Assembly: GCF_900184035.1 (NCBI RefSeq)
Contig: NZ_FXWP01000019.1
Span: 1 to 64,000, forward strand
Origin: Kosakonia pseudosacchari
GTDB lineage: Bacteria > Pseudomonadota > Gammaproteobacteria > Enterobacterales > Enterobacteriaceae
Length of the DNA: 64,000 nt
Direction of reading: 5' to 3'
Below are positions 46,354-58,003 of the stretch, piece by piece; positions within the stretch are counted from its first letter, which is position 1, and every line of letters starts with the position of its first letter. The translations under genes and the position numbers were made by a program. The notes under the pieces are model-generated. The model was given only the letters and a program-made list of their open reading frames with translations. It made no database searches and was not told where the DNA came from.

Positions 46354-49208
46354 TGGAAAAGACATACAACCCCAAAGATATCGAACAGCCGCTGTACGAG
46401 CAGTGGGAAAAGCAGGGCTATTTCAAACCGAACGGTGATGAAAGCCAGGAAAGCTTCTGCATCATGATCCCGCCGCCGAACGTCACCGGCAGTTTGCATA
46501 TGGGCCACGCCTTCCAGCAGACCATCATGGACACCATGATCCGCTACCAACGCATGCAGGGGAAAAACACCCTGTGGCAGGCGGGGACTGACCACGCGGG
46601 TATCGCCACGCAGATGGTGGTTGAGCGTAAAATTGCCGCCGAAGAGGGTAAAACCCGCCACGACTATGGTCGCGACGCCTTTATTGACAAAATCTGGCAG
46701 TGGAAAGCGGAATCCGGCGGCACCATTACCCGCCAGATGCGCCGTCTCGGCAACTCCGTAGACTGGGATCGCGAACGCTTCACCATGGACGAAGGCCTGT
46801 CTAACGCCGTTAAAGAGGTGTTCGTCCGCCTGTATAAAGAAGACCTGATTTACCGCGGTAAACGCCTGGTGAACTGGGACCCGAAACTGCGCACGGCGAT
46901 TTCCGATCTGGAAGTGGAAAACCGCGAGTCGAAAGGCTCAATGTGGCATATCCGCTACCCGCTGGCTGACGGCGCGAAAACCGCCGATGGCAAAGATTAC
47001 CTGGTGGTGGCCACCACCCGCCCGGAAACCCTGCTCGGTGATACCGGCGTGGCGGTGAACCCGGAAGATCCACGCTACAAAGATCTGATTGGCAAATTCG
47101 TGGTGCTGCCGCTGGTCAACCGCCGCATTCCGATTGTGGGCGACGAACACGCCGACATGGAAAAAGGCACCGGCTGCGTGAAAATCACCCCGGCGCATGA
47201 CTTTAACGACTATGAAGTTGGCCGTCGCCACAAACTGCCGATGATCAACATCCTGACCTTTGACGGCGATATCCGTGAAAGCGCGCAGGTGTACGACACC
47301 AACGGCAACGAATCTGATGTCTATCCGGCGGATATCCCGGCAGAGTTCCAGAAGCTGGAGCGTTTTGCCGCGCGTAAAGCCATCGTCGCGGCAGTGGACG
47401 CGCTTGGTCTGCTGGAAGAGATCAAACCGCACGACCTGACCGTTCCGTACGGCGATCGCGGCGGCGTGGTTATCGAACCGATGCTCACCGATCAGTGGTA
47501 CGTTCGCGCTGATGTGCTGGCGAAACCGGCGGTGGAAGCCGTTGAAAACGGTGACATCCAGTTCGTGCCGAAACAGTACGAAAACATGTATTTCTCCTGG
47601 ATGCGCGACATTCAGGACTGGTGTATCTCCCGTCAGTTGTGGTGGGGTCACCGCATTCCGGCGTGGTACGACAACGAAGGCAACGTTTATGTTGGCCGCA
47701 GCGAAGACGAAGTGCGCCAGGAAAACAATCTGAGCGCCGATATTGCGCTGCGCCAGGATGACGACGTGCTGGATACCTGGTTCTCCTCCGCGCTGTGGAC
47801 TTTCTCAACGCTCGGCTGGCCGGAAAACACTGACGCGCTGCGCCAGTTCCACCCGACCAGCGTGATGGTTTCCGGCTTCGACATCATCTTCTTCTGGATC
47901 GCGCGCATGATCATGATGACCATGCACTTCATCAAAGATGAAAATGGCAAGCCGCAGGTGCCGTTTAAAACCGTCTATATGACCGGTCTTATCCGCGATG
48001 ACGAAGGCCAGAAGATGTCCAAATCCAAGGGCAACGTGATTGACCCGCTGGATATGGTTGACGGTATCTCTTTACCGGAGCTGCTGGAAAAACGCACCGG
48101 TAACATGATGCAACCGCAACTGGCGGAGAAAATCCGCAAGCGCACCGAGAAACAGTTCCCGAACGGCATTGAGCCACACGGTACTGACGCCCTGCGTTTC
48201 ACCCTCGCAGCGCTGGCCTCGACCGGTCGCGATATCAACTGGGATATGAAACGCCTGGAAGGTTACCGTAACTTCTGTAACAAGCTGTGGAACGCCAGCC
48301 GCTTTGTACTGATGAACACCGAAGATCAGGATTGCGGCTTCAATGGCGGCGAAATGGTGCTGTCGCTGGCGGATCGCTGGATCCTGGCTGAGTTCAACCA
48401 GACCATCAAAGCCTACCGTGATGCGCTGGATAACTTCCGCTTCGATATCGCGGCGGGCATTCTGTATGAGTTCACCTGGAACCAGTTCTGCGACTGGTAT
48501 CTGGAACTGACCAAACCGGTAATGAACGGTGGTACTGAAGCGGAACTGCGCGGCACCCGCAACACGCTGGTTACCGTGCTGGAAGGTCTGCTGCGCCTTG
48601 CGCACCCGATCATTCCGTTTATCACCGAGACCATCTGGCAGCGCGTGAAAGTGCTGAAAGGCATCACTGCCGATACCATCATGCTGCAGCCGTTCCCGCA
48701 GTACGATGCGTCTCAGGTGGATGAGAAAGCGCTGGCCGACACCGAGTGGCTGAAGCAGGCGATCACCGCGGTACGTAATATTCGTGCCGAAATGAACATC
48801 GCGCCGGGTAAACCGCTGGAGCTGCTGCTGCGTAGCGCAAGCGAGGACGCGAAGCGTCGTGTGAACGACAACCTGAGCTTCCTGCAAACGCTGGCGCGTC
48901 TGGAGAGCATCACCATTCTGCCTGCCGACGATAAAGGCCCGGTTTCGGTGACCAAAATTGTCGATGGCGCAGAGCTGCTGATCCCGATGCTGGGGCTTAT
49001 CGACAAAGAGGCCGAGCTGGCGCGTCTGGCGAAAGAAGTGGCGAAAGTTGAGCAGGAAATTGGCCGCATCGAAAGCAAACTGGGCAACGAAGGCTTCGTG
49101 GCGCGCGCGCCGGAAGCGGTCATTGCCAAAGAGCGCGAAAAGCTGGATGGCTACGCGGAAGCGAAAGCGAAGCTGATTGAGCAGCAGGCGGTTATCGCCG
49201 CGCTGTAA
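46353..49208 (+). CDS. valS: Valyl-tRNA synthetase
   Basis: 951 residues. Class I signatures: HMGHA (HIGH variant) at about 46-50 and KMSKS in [15 protein letters not shown]; an editing domain with [15 protein letters not shown]; a C-terminal coiled-coil ([18 protein letters not shown]). Charges tRNA-Val and edits Thr. Coupled to holC, ended by the terminator at 49224. Confidence 0.97.
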   Translation: MEKTYNPKDIEQPLYEQWEKQGYFKPNGDESQESFCIMIPPPNVTGSLHMGHAFQQTIMDTMIRYQRMQGKNTLWQAGTDHAGIATQMVVERKIAAEEGKTRHDYGRDAFIDKIWQWKAESGGTITRQMRRLGNSVDWDRERFTMDEGLSNAVKEVFVRLYKEDLIYRGKRLVNWDPKLRTAISDLEVENRESKGSMWHIRYPLADGAKTADGKDYLVVATTRPETLLGDTGVAVNPEDPRYKDLIGKFVVLPLVNRRIPIVGDEHADMEKGTGCVKITPAHDFNDYEVGRRHKLPMINILTFDGDIRESAQVYDTNGNESDVYPADIPAEFQKLERFAARKAIVAAVDALGLLEEIKPHDLTVPYGDRGGVVIEPMLTDQWYVRADVLAKPAVEAVENGDIQFVPKQYENMYFSWMRDIQDWCISRQLWWGHRIPAWYDNEGNVYVGRSEDEVRQENNLSADIALRQDDDVLDTWFSSALWTFSTLGWPENTDALRQFHPTSVMVSGFDIIFFWIARMIMMTMHFIKDENGKPQVPFKTVYMTGLIRDDEGQKMSKSKGNVIDPLDMVDGISLPELLEKRTGNMMQPQLAEKIRKRTEKQFPNGIEPHGTDALRFTLAALASTGRDINWDMKRLEGYRNFCNKLWNASRFVLMNTEDQDCGFNGGEMVLSLADRWILAEFNQTIKAYRDALDNFRFDIAAGILYEFTWNQFCDWYLELTKPVMNGGTEAELRGTRNTLVTVLEGLLRLAHPIIPFITETIWQRVKVLKGITADTIMLQPFPQYDASQVDEKALADTEWLKQAITAVRNIRAEMNIAPGKPLELLLRSASEDAKRRVNDNLSFLQTLARLESITILPADDKGPVSVTKIVDGAELLIPMLGLIDKEAELARLAKEVAKVEQEIGRIESKLGNEGFVARAPEAVIAKEREKLDGYAEAKAKLIEQQAVIAAL

Positions 49209-49223
49209 TCTCTGCGCATAAAG

Positions 49224-49255
49224 AAAAAGCCGGGCAGCGATGCCCGGCTTTTTTT
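49224..49255 (+). terminator. Bidirectional terminator between valS and yjgN
   Basis: AAAAAGCCGGGCA-GCGA-TGCCCGGCTTTTTTT; a strong hairpin flanked by A and T runs, serving both convergent genes. Confidence 0.9.
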
Positions 49256-49305
49256 ATTTTGCAGGCCAGCTAAAGCGTCACCGCCATCCGGCAAATTTCC
49301 CTGAA

Positions 49306-50508
49306 TTATAGCACCGCCGGGTAGAATGACAGGCCTCGAGCCAGCAGGTTCGCTGGATCTTTCGCCGGTTGCACACCGTGGTCTTCCAGCGTCAGCGCTT
49401 CCAGGTCGCCATGAACATGAGTGTTTTCCAGCAGATAACGGGTCATGCGTACTTTCGCCCACGGCCATGCCAGGAACAGCGTAATAAAACACACCAGCAT
49501 GTTAGAAACAGAAATCCAGAACATACGGCCCATCGCCACCGTCGAAGAGAAACGAAGGTTCCCTTCCAGCACCAGTTGCCCGTAAATATAGGCGCGCAGT
49601 TTCACAAACGCGAAAAGGAAGCAGACAATCGCCCCGGCAATATAAATCAGGTAGCTCAGCGCCAGTTTGCCGTAAATCGGTCCCATCATCATCGCTAATT
49701 GTTCCGGATCGCCACCTGCTGCGTAGGCATTCTCTTGCAGAGTCATCAGTGACGGCATAACCAGTACCATTACCAGCAAAATAAACGGTACAAACAGCAG
49801 CATCGACAACACCACAATGGTGATGCATTTTTTCATTGAAATTTCAGCCGAGAATTTCAGTTTGCCGTACTGCAAATTATTAATCAGCATGCCAAACCAT
49901 TGCGCTGCATATACACCCTGCATAATGGCAATACCCAGCAGCAATACCAATGTACCAATACCAATCATCACGGAAATAGCGCCATATGAGCCGCTACTTA
50001 ATGCCGAAGTAACAAAGAGGGAGAACACCACCACCGAGGCGATAATAATCAGCAACGGGCACCCCATCATCACCCACCAGGCGCGTAAGGGGCTGGCGTA
50101 GAAATTAAAACGCACGCCGTTTATCTCTGTCATCAGCATTTGATAACGCAGCCCCTGAGTAATCAACCACGGGAAGAAAATCAGGAACAGCCCTATCATA
50201 CAGAGCTGTAAAAGCACGTTCTGATAGGCCACGTTAATAAAGAAAATCGCATACAGCACCAGCAGGCAAAGCCAGCCGACAAAAATAGAACGCCCGGTCG
50301 CGTGATAAGAAAAACGCGCACCGCTAAGTTCAGTGTTCTCATAAAAATAACGACGCGCGCGTACTAACGCCCACGGCAAATATAACCCCAGCGTTATTAA
50401 GGTCAGTAAAATATTAACCAGCCAAACCACGAAATAGCCTTTCCCGCTGCCCTGAAAGAGAAAACGGCGCACGGGAACCGCCACGGAACCATGAGTTTCG
50501 GAAGTCAT
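49306..50508 (-). CDS. yjgN: DUF898 inner-membrane protein YjgN
   Basis: 400 residues from ATG 50508 (AAGGATTGTT upstream). Eleven or so hydrophobic segments and repeated LYLPWALVRARRYFYENT / FLAWPWAKVRMTRYLLENT motifs, characteristic of DUF898. Function unknown. Conserved neighbour of valS in enterobacteria. Confidence 0.9.
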   Translation of the reverse strand: MTSETHGSVAVPVRRFLFQGSGKGYFVVWLVNILLTLITLGLYLPWALVRARRYFYENTELSGARFSYHATGRSIFVGWLCLLVLYAIFFINVAYQNVLLQLCMIGLFLIFFPWLITQGLRYQMLMTEINGVRFNFYASPLRAWWVMMGCPLLIIIASVVVFSLFVTSALSSGSYGAISVMIGIGTLVLLLGIAIMQGVYAAQWFGMLINNLQYGKLKFSAEISMKKCITIVVLSMLLFVPFILLVMVLVMPSLMTLQENAYAAGGDPEQLAMMMGPIYGKLALSYLIYIAGAIVCFLFAFVKLRAYIYGQLVLEGNLRFSSTVAMGRMFWISVSNMLVCFITLFLAWPWAKVRMTRYLLENTHVHGDLEALTLEDHGVQPAKDPANLLARGLSFYPAVL

Positions 50509-50704
50509 AACAATCCTTATCGTAAAAAAGAAGCCAGGAAAAATGCAGTCAACCATAACAATATTGCGAAATGGTTATCTCCACTATTAAGTCTAAATAG
50601 CTGCCGGTCAAAAAAATAGCGCCCAATATTCCTGGTCTTGCCAGAACGCGCCTGTAGTGGTATTAAGCAGGATCAGCTTATAACCCCGAAAACAGAGTGC
50701 AGAG

Positions 50705-51208
50705 ATGAATGTGACCGCACCGGTAGAGGTAAAAATGCGCCCCATTGCTGCCGCCGACAACGCAGCAATCGCATCGGTGATCCGCCAGGTGTCTGCGGAA
50801 TATGGCCTCACCGCCGATAAAGGCTACACCGTTGCCGACCCTGAACTGGATGAGCTCTATCAGTTATACAGTCGCCCGGGTTGCGCCTATTGGGTGGTGG
50901 AGCAAAACGGCGAGGTCGTGGGCGGCGGTGGCGTCGCGCCGCTGAAATGTAGCGAGCCGGATATCTGCGAACTGCAAAAGATGTATTTCCTGCCCAGTGC
51001 GCGGGGGCAAGGGCTGGCGAAGAAACTGGCGCAGATGGCGCTGGAACACGCCCGCGCACAGGGTTTTACCCGCTGTTATCTGGAAACCACCGCCTTTCTG
51101 ACCGACGCTATTGGACTTTATGAACGCCTTGGCTTTGAACATATCGACGGCCCGCTCGGCTGTACCGGTCACGTAGACTGCGAAGTGCGGATGCTGAAAA
51201 CGCTGTAA
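50705..51208 (+). CDS. yjgM: GNAT-family N-acetyltransferase YjgM
   Basis: 167 residues; core [20 protein letters not shown] holds the acetyl-CoA binding R/Q-x-x-G-x-G/A loop (ARGQGLA). Close to E. coli YjgM, reported as an O-acetylserine or amino-acid-type acetyltransferase; substrate not established here. Divergent from yjgN. Confidence 0.9.
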   Translation: MNVTAPVEVKMRPIAAADNAAIASVIRQVSAEYGLTADKGYTVADPELDELYQLYSRPGCAYWVVEQNGEVVGGGGVAPLKCSEPDICELQKMYFLPSARGQGLAKKLAQMALEHARAQGFTRCYLETTAFLTDAIGLYERLGFEHIDGPLGCTGHVDCEVRMLKTL

Positions 51209-51228
51209 CGTCGGAGCGCCCCGATGTG

Positions 51229-51987
51229 CTACACCGGTACGCCGCTGTGAAAACGGAACTCCGCATCCGGTGTTGAGATAAGCGCCGCTTCCACTTCACC
51301 GAAATGGCGCACACGCGGGCTGATATCCGTGGTCGAAATTTGCTGCGCCAGCGCCAGGTAATCCTGGTAATGGCGCGCTTCAGAGCGCAGCAATGACAGG
51401 TAAAATTTCTGCAAGTCATCGTCAAGCCACGGCGCCAGTGCAGCAAAACGCTCGCAGGAGCGCGCTTCGATATAGGCACCGCAAATTAACTTATCGACCA
51501 GTGTGAGCGGTTCATGCGTGCGAACCTCTTTGAGCATCCCTTTCGCATAACGGCTGGCGGTGATTTTCACATAGGGAATGTTGCGGGCGAGCATGGCTTC
51601 ACGCACCTGCCAGAAGTGATGCAGTTCCTCTTTGATCAACAGCACCATGCTATCAATCAGTTCCTGGCCCCAGGCATCGTCAGTTTGCGGCATCACACTT
51701 TTGCCAATCTGCTTATGCAGCGCGACAAAATCCGGCTCCGGCCCTTCGCGAAAGGTAAATTCTTCATAGGGCTTCAGCCACGCCAGTAGCGCGTCCGACC
51801 CACTTTTATCGGCGACATAACGGCGCACCAGCAGCATGGCGGTTTGCGCCGCTTTCAGTTCACACACCATATGATCGGTAAGCAGCAGCGGCAGCATCAG
51901 TGGATCGCGCGCTTTGTCCAGCCAGGATTGCGGTGTCGGGCAGTGCAGAAAGTTTAAAACCGGGGAGAGTATTTGCGGGTAATCCAT
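51229..51987 (-). CDS. miaE: tRNA-(ms2io6A37) hydroxylase MiaE
   Basis: 252 residues from ATG 51987 (AAGGAAAGAGC upstream). Di-iron ferritin-like fold with EELHHFWQVREAML and SLLRSEARHYQDYL giving the E-x-x-H iron ligands. Hydroxylates ms2i6A at position 37 of tRNAs reading U-starting codons. Present in Salmonella and Klebsiella-type genomes, absent from E. coli, which helps place the organism. Confidence 0.93.
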   Translation of the reverse strand: MDYPQILSPVLNFLHCPTPQSWLDKARDPLMLPLLLTDHMVCELKAAQTAMLLVRRYVADKSGSDALLAWLKPYEEFTFREGPEPDFVALHKQIGKSVMPQTDDAWGQELIDSMVLLIKEELHHFWQVREAMLARNIPYVKITASRYAKGMLKEVRTHEPLTLVDKLICGAYIEARSCERFAALAPWLDDDLQKFYLSLLRSEARHYQDYLALAQQISTTDISPRVRHFGEVEAALISTPDAEFRFHSGVPV

Positions 51988-52032
51988 GCTCTTTCCTTGC
52001 ATTGCGGCAGCGAGCGCTGCCGCAATATTTAC

Positions 52033-52455
52033 TCAGTGACGAACACCGTCATCTTCTTCGTCGACGTAATCCTCGTCGTCATCGTCACCCTCTTCGCCGT
52101 TCGGATCTTCGTAGTAGGTTCCCCATCCGTCGTATTCCACGTCGAATTTCTCAGCAAGGTTAAGCAGTTGCTCAACTTGCGCGTCGATCAAATCGGCGTT
52201 CAGTGCGCTTTCACTCAGCACGTCGCAGCAGATAACCACTTCGCCTTCGTCCAGTTCCAGCTCTTCCGGCTCTGTCACTTCGTAGCCCAGTTTGAAGGCT
52301 TCGACAGCGGCTTTTTCCAGCGTTTCGAAATCATCTGCCGACAGGTGATGCTCAATGGTATACAGCGCATCAGGATCGCTGCCGTCTTCGAGCAACTCTT
52401 CAATAATCAAACGCGTCTCTTCGCGCTGTTCTTCCAGGTGTTCCGGGTTTGCCAT
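52033..52455 (-). CDS. rraB: Ribonuclease E inhibitor RraB
   Basis: 140 residues from ATG 52455 (GAGGAACGAGCC upstream); the longer upstream frame is not coding. [20 protein letters not shown] and [20 protein letters not shown] as in E. coli RraB (YjgD), an acidic protein that binds RNase E and changes degradosome composition. Divergent from argI. Confidence 0.93.
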   Translation of the reverse strand: MANPEHLEEQREETRLIIEELLEDGSDPDALYTIEHHLSADDFETLEKAAVEAFKLGYEVTEPEELELDEGEVVICCDVLSESALNADLIDAQVEQLLNLAEKFDVEYDGWGTYYEDPNGEEGDDDDEDYVDEEDDGVRH

Positions 52456-52554
52456 GGCTCGTTCCTCATCAATGTGGCAGATACACTTATTGTCACACAC
52501 CGCTGGCATTGCCTCCACTCCTCGCCGAAAAGATTTATAGCCCGGGGTTGCAAA

Positions 52555-52589
52555 TGCATATTCATACATATAAATTGAATTTTAATTCA
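52555..52589 (+). promoter_or_regulatory. Two ARG boxes upstream of argI
   Basis: TGCATATTCATACA (52555-52568) and TGAATTTTAATTCA (52576-52589) match the ArgR consensus TGAATWWWWATTCA with 10-11 and 14 of 14 positions, and their centres are 21 bases apart, as for ArgR hexamers. They lie 30-65 bases upstream of the ATG at 52619. Confidence 0.9.
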
Positions 52590-52618
52590 ATAAGTGGCCT
52601 TCGCCATGTGAGGGAAAT

Positions 52619-53623
52619 ATGTCCGCGTTTTATCAAAAGCATTTTTTGAAACTGCTCGATTTTACACCTGCAGAAATCAATACCCTGCTGCAACTCGCCG
52701 CTCAGTTGAAAGCGGATAAGAAAAAAGGCCAAGAAGTCCAGAAGCTTACCGGTAAAAATATCGCGCTCATCTTCGAAAAAGACTCAACCCGCACACGATG
52801 CTCTTTCGAAGTTGCCGCATATGATCAAGGTGCCCGCGTCACGTATCTCGGCCCAAGCGGCAGCCAAATCGGGCATAAAGAGTCAATTAAAGACACCGCA
52901 CGCGTGCTGGGGCGTATGTACGACGGCATTCAATATCGTGGTTATGGTCAGGAGATTGTCGAAACGCTGGCGCAATACGCCGGTGTACCGGTGTGGAACG
53001 GCTTAACCAATGAATTTCACCCGACCCAGCTGCTGGCGGATCTGCTGACCATGCGCGAGCACCTGCCGGGCAAAGCTTTTAACCAGATGAAACTGGTTTA
53101 TGCCGGTGACGCGCGTAACAACATGGGCAACTCGATGCTGGAAGCCGCCGCGCTGGTAGGTTTGGATCTGCGCCTTGTCGCACCCAAAGCGTGCTGGCCG
53201 GACGCGAGCCTGGTCGCCGAATGCAAAGCGCTGGCGGTAAAAAATGGCGGCAACATTCTGCTGACGGAAGATATCGCGAGCGGAGTGAAAGATGCCGATT
53301 TCATTTACACCGATGTGTGGGTATCGATGGGCGAAGCCAAAGAGAAGTGGGCGGAGCGTATCGCGCTGTTGCGGCCTTACCAGGTCAACAGCAAAATGTT
53401 GTCGCTTACCGGCAACCCGCAGGTGAAATTCCTGCACTGCCTGCCCGCGTTTCATGATGATAAGACCGCGCTCGGCAAGAAAATGGCAGAAGAGTTTGGC
53501 CTGCACGGCGGCATGGAAGTGACTGACGAGGTATTTGAATCACCAGCGAGTATTGTGTTTGATCAGGCGGAAAACCGGATGCACACCATTAAAGCGGTGA
53601 TGGTCGCCACCCTCAGTAAATAA
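52619..53623 (+). CDS. argI: Ornithine carbamoyltransferase, anabolic
   Basis: 334 residues. Carbamoyl phosphate motif STRTR ([10 protein letters not shown]), HPTQ ([10 protein letters not shown]) and HCLP ([10 protein letters not shown]) intact. Makes citrulline from ornithine in arginine synthesis. Location next to rraB-miaE and the ARG boxes identify it as argI; arcB at 56952 is the catabolic paralogue with about 70% similarity by eye. Confidence 0.95.
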   Translation: MSAFYQKHFLKLLDFTPAEINTLLQLAAQLKADKKKGQEVQKLTGKNIALIFEKDSTRTRCSFEVAAYDQGARVTYLGPSGSQIGHKESIKDTARVLGRMYDGIQYRGYGQEIVETLAQYAGVPVWNGLTNEFHPTQLLADLLTMREHLPGKAFNQMKLVYAGDARNNMGNSMLEAAALVGLDLRLVAPKACWPDASLVAECKALAVKNGGNILLTEDIASGVKDADFIYTDVWVSMGEAKEKWAERIALLRPYQVNSKMLSLTGNPQVKFLHCLPAFHDDKTALGKKMAEEFGLHGGMEVTDEVFESPASIVFDQAENRMHTIKAVMVATLSK

Positions 53624-53631
53624 CGCAATAT

Positions 53632-53663
53632 GCCCGGTCGCCTTGCGCAACCGGGCTTTTCTT

Positions 53664-53665
<2 letters not shown>
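53632..53665 (+). terminator. Terminator of argI
   Basis: GCCCGGT and ACCGGGC, 11-base loop, followed by TTTTCTTTT just after the argI stop. Confidence 0.8.
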
Positions 53666-54790
<1,125 letters not shown>

Positions 54791-56011
54791 ATGGAAAAGC
54801 ACTACGTCGGTTCTGAAATAGGTCAATTGCGTAGCGTTATGCTGCACCGCCCCAATTTAAGCCTGAAACGGTTAACACCGTCGAATTGTCAAGAGCTGTT
54901 ATTCGATGACGTGTTATCGGTCGAGCGCGCCGGGGAAGAGCATGACGCCTTCGCAAACACACTGCGCGAGCAGGGTGTGGAAGTCCTGCTGTTGACCGAC
55001 CTTCTGACCCAAACGCTTGATATTGCAGAGGCAAAAGCCTGGCTGCTGGAAATCCAGATTTCCGATTATCGCCTTGGCCCCACCTTCGCCGCAGACGTGC
55101 GCAGCTGGCTGGCGGATATGCCGCATCGCGAACTGGCGCGTCGGCTCAGCGGTGGATTAACCTACGGCGAGATCCCGGCATTTATTAAAAATATGGTGGT
55201 TGATACCCACACGGCAAATGATTTTATTATGAAGCCGCTGCCCAACCATTTATTTACCCGAGATACCTCGTGCTGGATTTATAACGGTGTGTCGATTAAT
55301 CCGATGGCTAAACCGGCCCGCCAGCGGGAAACGAATAATCTGCGCGCTATTTATCGCTGGCATCCGGATTTCGCCGATGGAAATTTTATTAAATATTTTG
55401 GCGACGAGAATATTAATTACGATCACGCCACCTTAGAGGGCGGCGATGTATTAGTGATTGGCCGCGGCGCGGTATTAATTGGTCTCTCTGAACGCACCAC
55501 ACCGCAAGGCGTGGAATTCCTTGCCAATAGCCTGTTCAAACACCGCCAGGCCGAACGCGTTATCGTCGTTGAACTGCCGAAACATCGCTCCTGTATGCAC
55601 CTCGACACGGTGATGACCCATATCGATATCGACACCTTCTCCGTTTATCCCGAAGTGGTGCGCAAAGACGCCCAGTGCTGGACGCTCACCCCGGACGGGC
55701 GCGGCGGCCTGCAACGCACGCAGGAAAGCGACCTGCTACACGCCATCGAAAAAGCGCTGGGTATTGATCAGATCCGCCTTATCACTACCGGCGGCGATGC
55801 CTTTGAAGCCGAACGCGAACAGTGGAATGACGCCAATAACGTCCTCACGCTGCGTCCCGGCGTGGTCGTGGGCTACGAGCGCAATATCTGGACCAACGAA
55901 AAATATGACAAAGCCGGGATCACCGTGCTGCCGATCCCCGGTGATGAGCTGGGACGCGGGCGCGGCGGCGCGCGCTGCATGAGCTGCCCACTGGAACGCG
56001 ACGGCATTTAA
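54791..56011 (+). CDS. arcA: Arginine deiminase
   Basis: 406 residues; AAGGAATAATT before the ATG. GEVR-type amidinotransferase fold with [22 protein letters not shown] (catalytic His) and [15 protein letters not shown] (nucleophile Cys). Hydrolyses arginine to citrulline and ammonia, first step of the ADI pathway. First gene of arcACBD; 10 bases before arcC. Confidence 0.97.
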   Translation: MEKHYVGSEIGQLRSVMLHRPNLSLKRLTPSNCQELLFDDVLSVERAGEEHDAFANTLREQGVEVLLLTDLLTQTLDIAEAKAWLLEIQISDYRLGPTFAADVRSWLADMPHRELARRLSGGLTYGEIPAFIKNMVVDTHTANDFIMKPLPNHLFTRDTSCWIYNGVSINPMAKPARQRETNNLRAIYRWHPDFADGNFIKYFGDENINYDHATLEGGDVLVIGRGAVLIGLSERTTPQGVEFLANSLFKHRQAERVIVVELPKHRSCMHLDTVMTHIDIDTFSVYPEVVRKDAQCWTLTPDGRGGLQRTQESDLLHAIEKALGIDQIRLITTGGDAFEAEREQWNDANNVLTLRPGVVVGYERNIWTNEKYDKAGITVLPIPGDELGRGRGGARCMSCPLERDGI

Positions 56012-56021
56012 AGGAGCCATC

Positions 56022-56933
56022 ATGGAAAGAAAACCCACACTGGTTGTCGCGCTGGGCGGCAACGCGCTGCTAAAACGCGGCGAACCGCTGGAAGCGAACA
56101 TCCAGCGCCAGAATATTGATCTTGCCGCCCGCACCATCGCCGGGCTGACCGCGCAGTGGCGCGTGGTGCTGGTACACGGCAACGGGCCGCAGGTTGGCCT
56201 GCTGGCGCTGCAAAACAGCGCGTACGACAAAGTCACCCCCTACCCGCTCGACATTCTCGGCGCGGAAAGCCAGGGAATGATCGGCTACATGCTGCAACAG
56301 TCGCTGAAAAACAGCCTGCCCCAGCGTGAAGTGAGCGTGCTGCTCACCCAGGTGGAAGTGGACCCCAGAGACCCGGCGTTCAGCAACCCGAGCAAATACA
56401 TCGGCCCGGTCTACAGCGAGGCGCAAGCCCAGGCGCTGCAGCAGGAGAAAGGCTGGGTATTTAAGGCCGATGGCCGCTACTTCCGCCGCGTTGTCCCCTC
56501 CCCGCAACCTAAACGCATTGTCGAAAGCGACGCCATTAGCGCGCTGATAGACCGCGATCACCTGGTGATTTGCAACGGCGGCGGCGGCGTGCCGGTGGTG
56601 GAAAACGCCACTGGCTACCACGGCATCGAAGCGGTGATCGACAAGGATCTCTCGGCGGCGTTACTGGCGCGGCAAATCGAAGCGGATGCGCTGCTGATCC
56701 TGACGGATGCCGACGCGGTTTACCTCGACTGGGGCAAACCGACGCAACGCCCGCTGGCGCAGGTCACCCCGGACATGCTGCAAGGCATGCAGTTCGACGC
56801 AGGCTCGATGGGGCCGAAGGTCGCCGCCTGCCGCCAGTTTGTCGAGCAGTGTCACGGCATCGCGGGTATCGGCGCGCTGGCGGATGGCCCGGCCATTCTC
56901 GCCGGGGACAAAGGCACATTGATTCGTTACTGA
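56022..56933 (+). CDS. arcC: Carbamate kinase
   Basis: 303 residues; VALGGNALLKRGEPLEAN start, KRIVESDAISALIDRDHLVI and CNGGGGVPVV as in ArcC. Transfers phosphate from carbamoyl phosphate to ADP, yielding ATP, CO2 and ammonia. Between arcA and arcB with short gaps. Confidence 0.97.
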   Translation: MERKPTLVVALGGNALLKRGEPLEANIQRQNIDLAARTIAGLTAQWRVVLVHGNGPQVGLLALQNSAYDKVTPYPLDILGAESQGMIGYMLQQSLKNSLPQREVSVLLTQVEVDPRDPAFSNPSKYIGPVYSEAQAQALQQEKGWVFKADGRYFRRVVPSPQPKRIVESDAISALIDRDHLVICNGGGGVPVVENATGYHGIEAVIDKDLSAALLARQIEADALLILTDADAVYLDWGKPTQRPLAQVTPDMLQGMQFDAGSMGPKVAACRQFVEQCHGIAGIGALADGPAILAGDKGTLIRY

Positions 56934-56951
56934 TTTAAAAAAGGAAATCTC

Positions 56952-57956
56952 ATGAGCATCAACCTGAAAAACCGCAACTTTCTCAAACTGCTCGACTACA
57001 CCCCGGCGGAGATCCAGTACCTGATCGATCTGGCTATTCAGCTAAAAGCAGACAAAAAAGCAGGTCGTGAGAAGAAAACGCTGGTCGGCAAAAACATTGC
57101 GCTGATTTTTGAAAAAACCTCCACCCGCACCCGCTGCGCGTTTGAAGTGGGCGCGTTCGATCAGGGCGCGCAGGTAACTTATCTCGGGCCAAGCGGATCG
57201 CAGATTGGCCACAAAGAGTCGATGAAAGACACCGCCCGCGTGCTGGGGCGCATGTATGACGGCATCGAATATCGCGGTTACGGGCAGCAGATTGTGGAAG
57301 AACTGGGTCAATACGCGGGCGTGCCGGTGTGGAACGGCCTGACCAACGAGTTTCACCCCACGCAGATCCTCGCCGATCTGATGACCATGCTGGAACACGC
57401 GCCGGGCAAGCGCTTGTCGGAATTGCGCTTTGCTTATCTGGGCGACGCACGCAACAACATGGGCAATTCATTGATGGTCGGCGCGGCGAAGATGGGCATG
57501 GATATCCGCCTGGTGGCCCCGAAATCCTTCTGGCCGGAGGCGGCGCTGGTCGAGCAGTGCCGCGCCATCGCCGGTGAAACCGGCGCGCGCATCATGCTCA
57601 CCGAGGATGTGGAAGAAGGCGTACACGGCGTCGATTTCCTCTACACCGATGTGTGGGTATCGATGGGCGAGCCGAAAGAAGCCTGGTCCGAGCGCGTCAG
57701 CTTGATGAAACCCTACCAGGTAAACGGCGCGGTGGTGAAAGCCACCGGTAATCCGCAGGTGAAATTTATGCACTGCCTGCCCGCGTTTCATAACGAGCAC
57801 ACCAAAGTGGGCGGCGAGATCGAAATGGCGTATGGCCTGAAAGGGCTGGAAGTCACCGAAGAGGTTTTCGAATCGCCTAATTCTATCGTTTTTGATGAAG
57901 CAGAAAACCGGATGCACACCATCAAAGCGGTGATGGTGGCAACTCTCGGCGACTAA
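56952..57956 (+). CDS. arcB: Ornithine carbamoyltransferase, catabolic
   Basis: 334 residues with STRTR ([10 protein letters not shown]), FHPTQ and HCLP intact. In the ADI cluster it phosphorolyses citrulline to ornithine and carbamoyl phosphate. Close paralogue of argI; the Salmonella-type cluster has the same arrangement. Lies 18 bases after arcC. Confidence 0.95.
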   Translation: MSINLKNRNFLKLLDYTPAEIQYLIDLAIQLKADKKAGREKKTLVGKNIALIFEKTSTRTRCAFEVGAFDQGAQVTYLGPSGSQIGHKESMKDTARVLGRMYDGIEYRGYGQQIVEELGQYAGVPVWNGLTNEFHPTQILADLMTMLEHAPGKRLSELRFAYLGDARNNMGNSLMVGAAKMGMDIRLVAPKSFWPEAALVEQCRAIAGETGARIMLTEDVEEGVHGVDFLYTDVWVSMGEPKEAWSERVSLMKPYQVNGAVVKATGNPQVKFMHCLPAFHNEHTKVGGEIEMAYGLKGLEVTEEVFESPNSIVFDEAENRMHTIKAVMVATLGD

Positions 57957-57962
57957 CCACTC

Positions 57963-57989
57963 CCCCGGCGCGCCGCGGGTGCGCCGGGG
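57963..57989 (+). terminator. Intercistronic hairpin between arcB and arcD
   Basis: CCCCGGCGC-CGCCGCGGGT-GCGCCGGGG forms a strong stem without a following T run. Probably attenuates or stabilises the mRNA and does not end transcription. Confidence 0.6.
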
Positions 57990-58003
57990 TTAAGGAGCAC
58001 ATC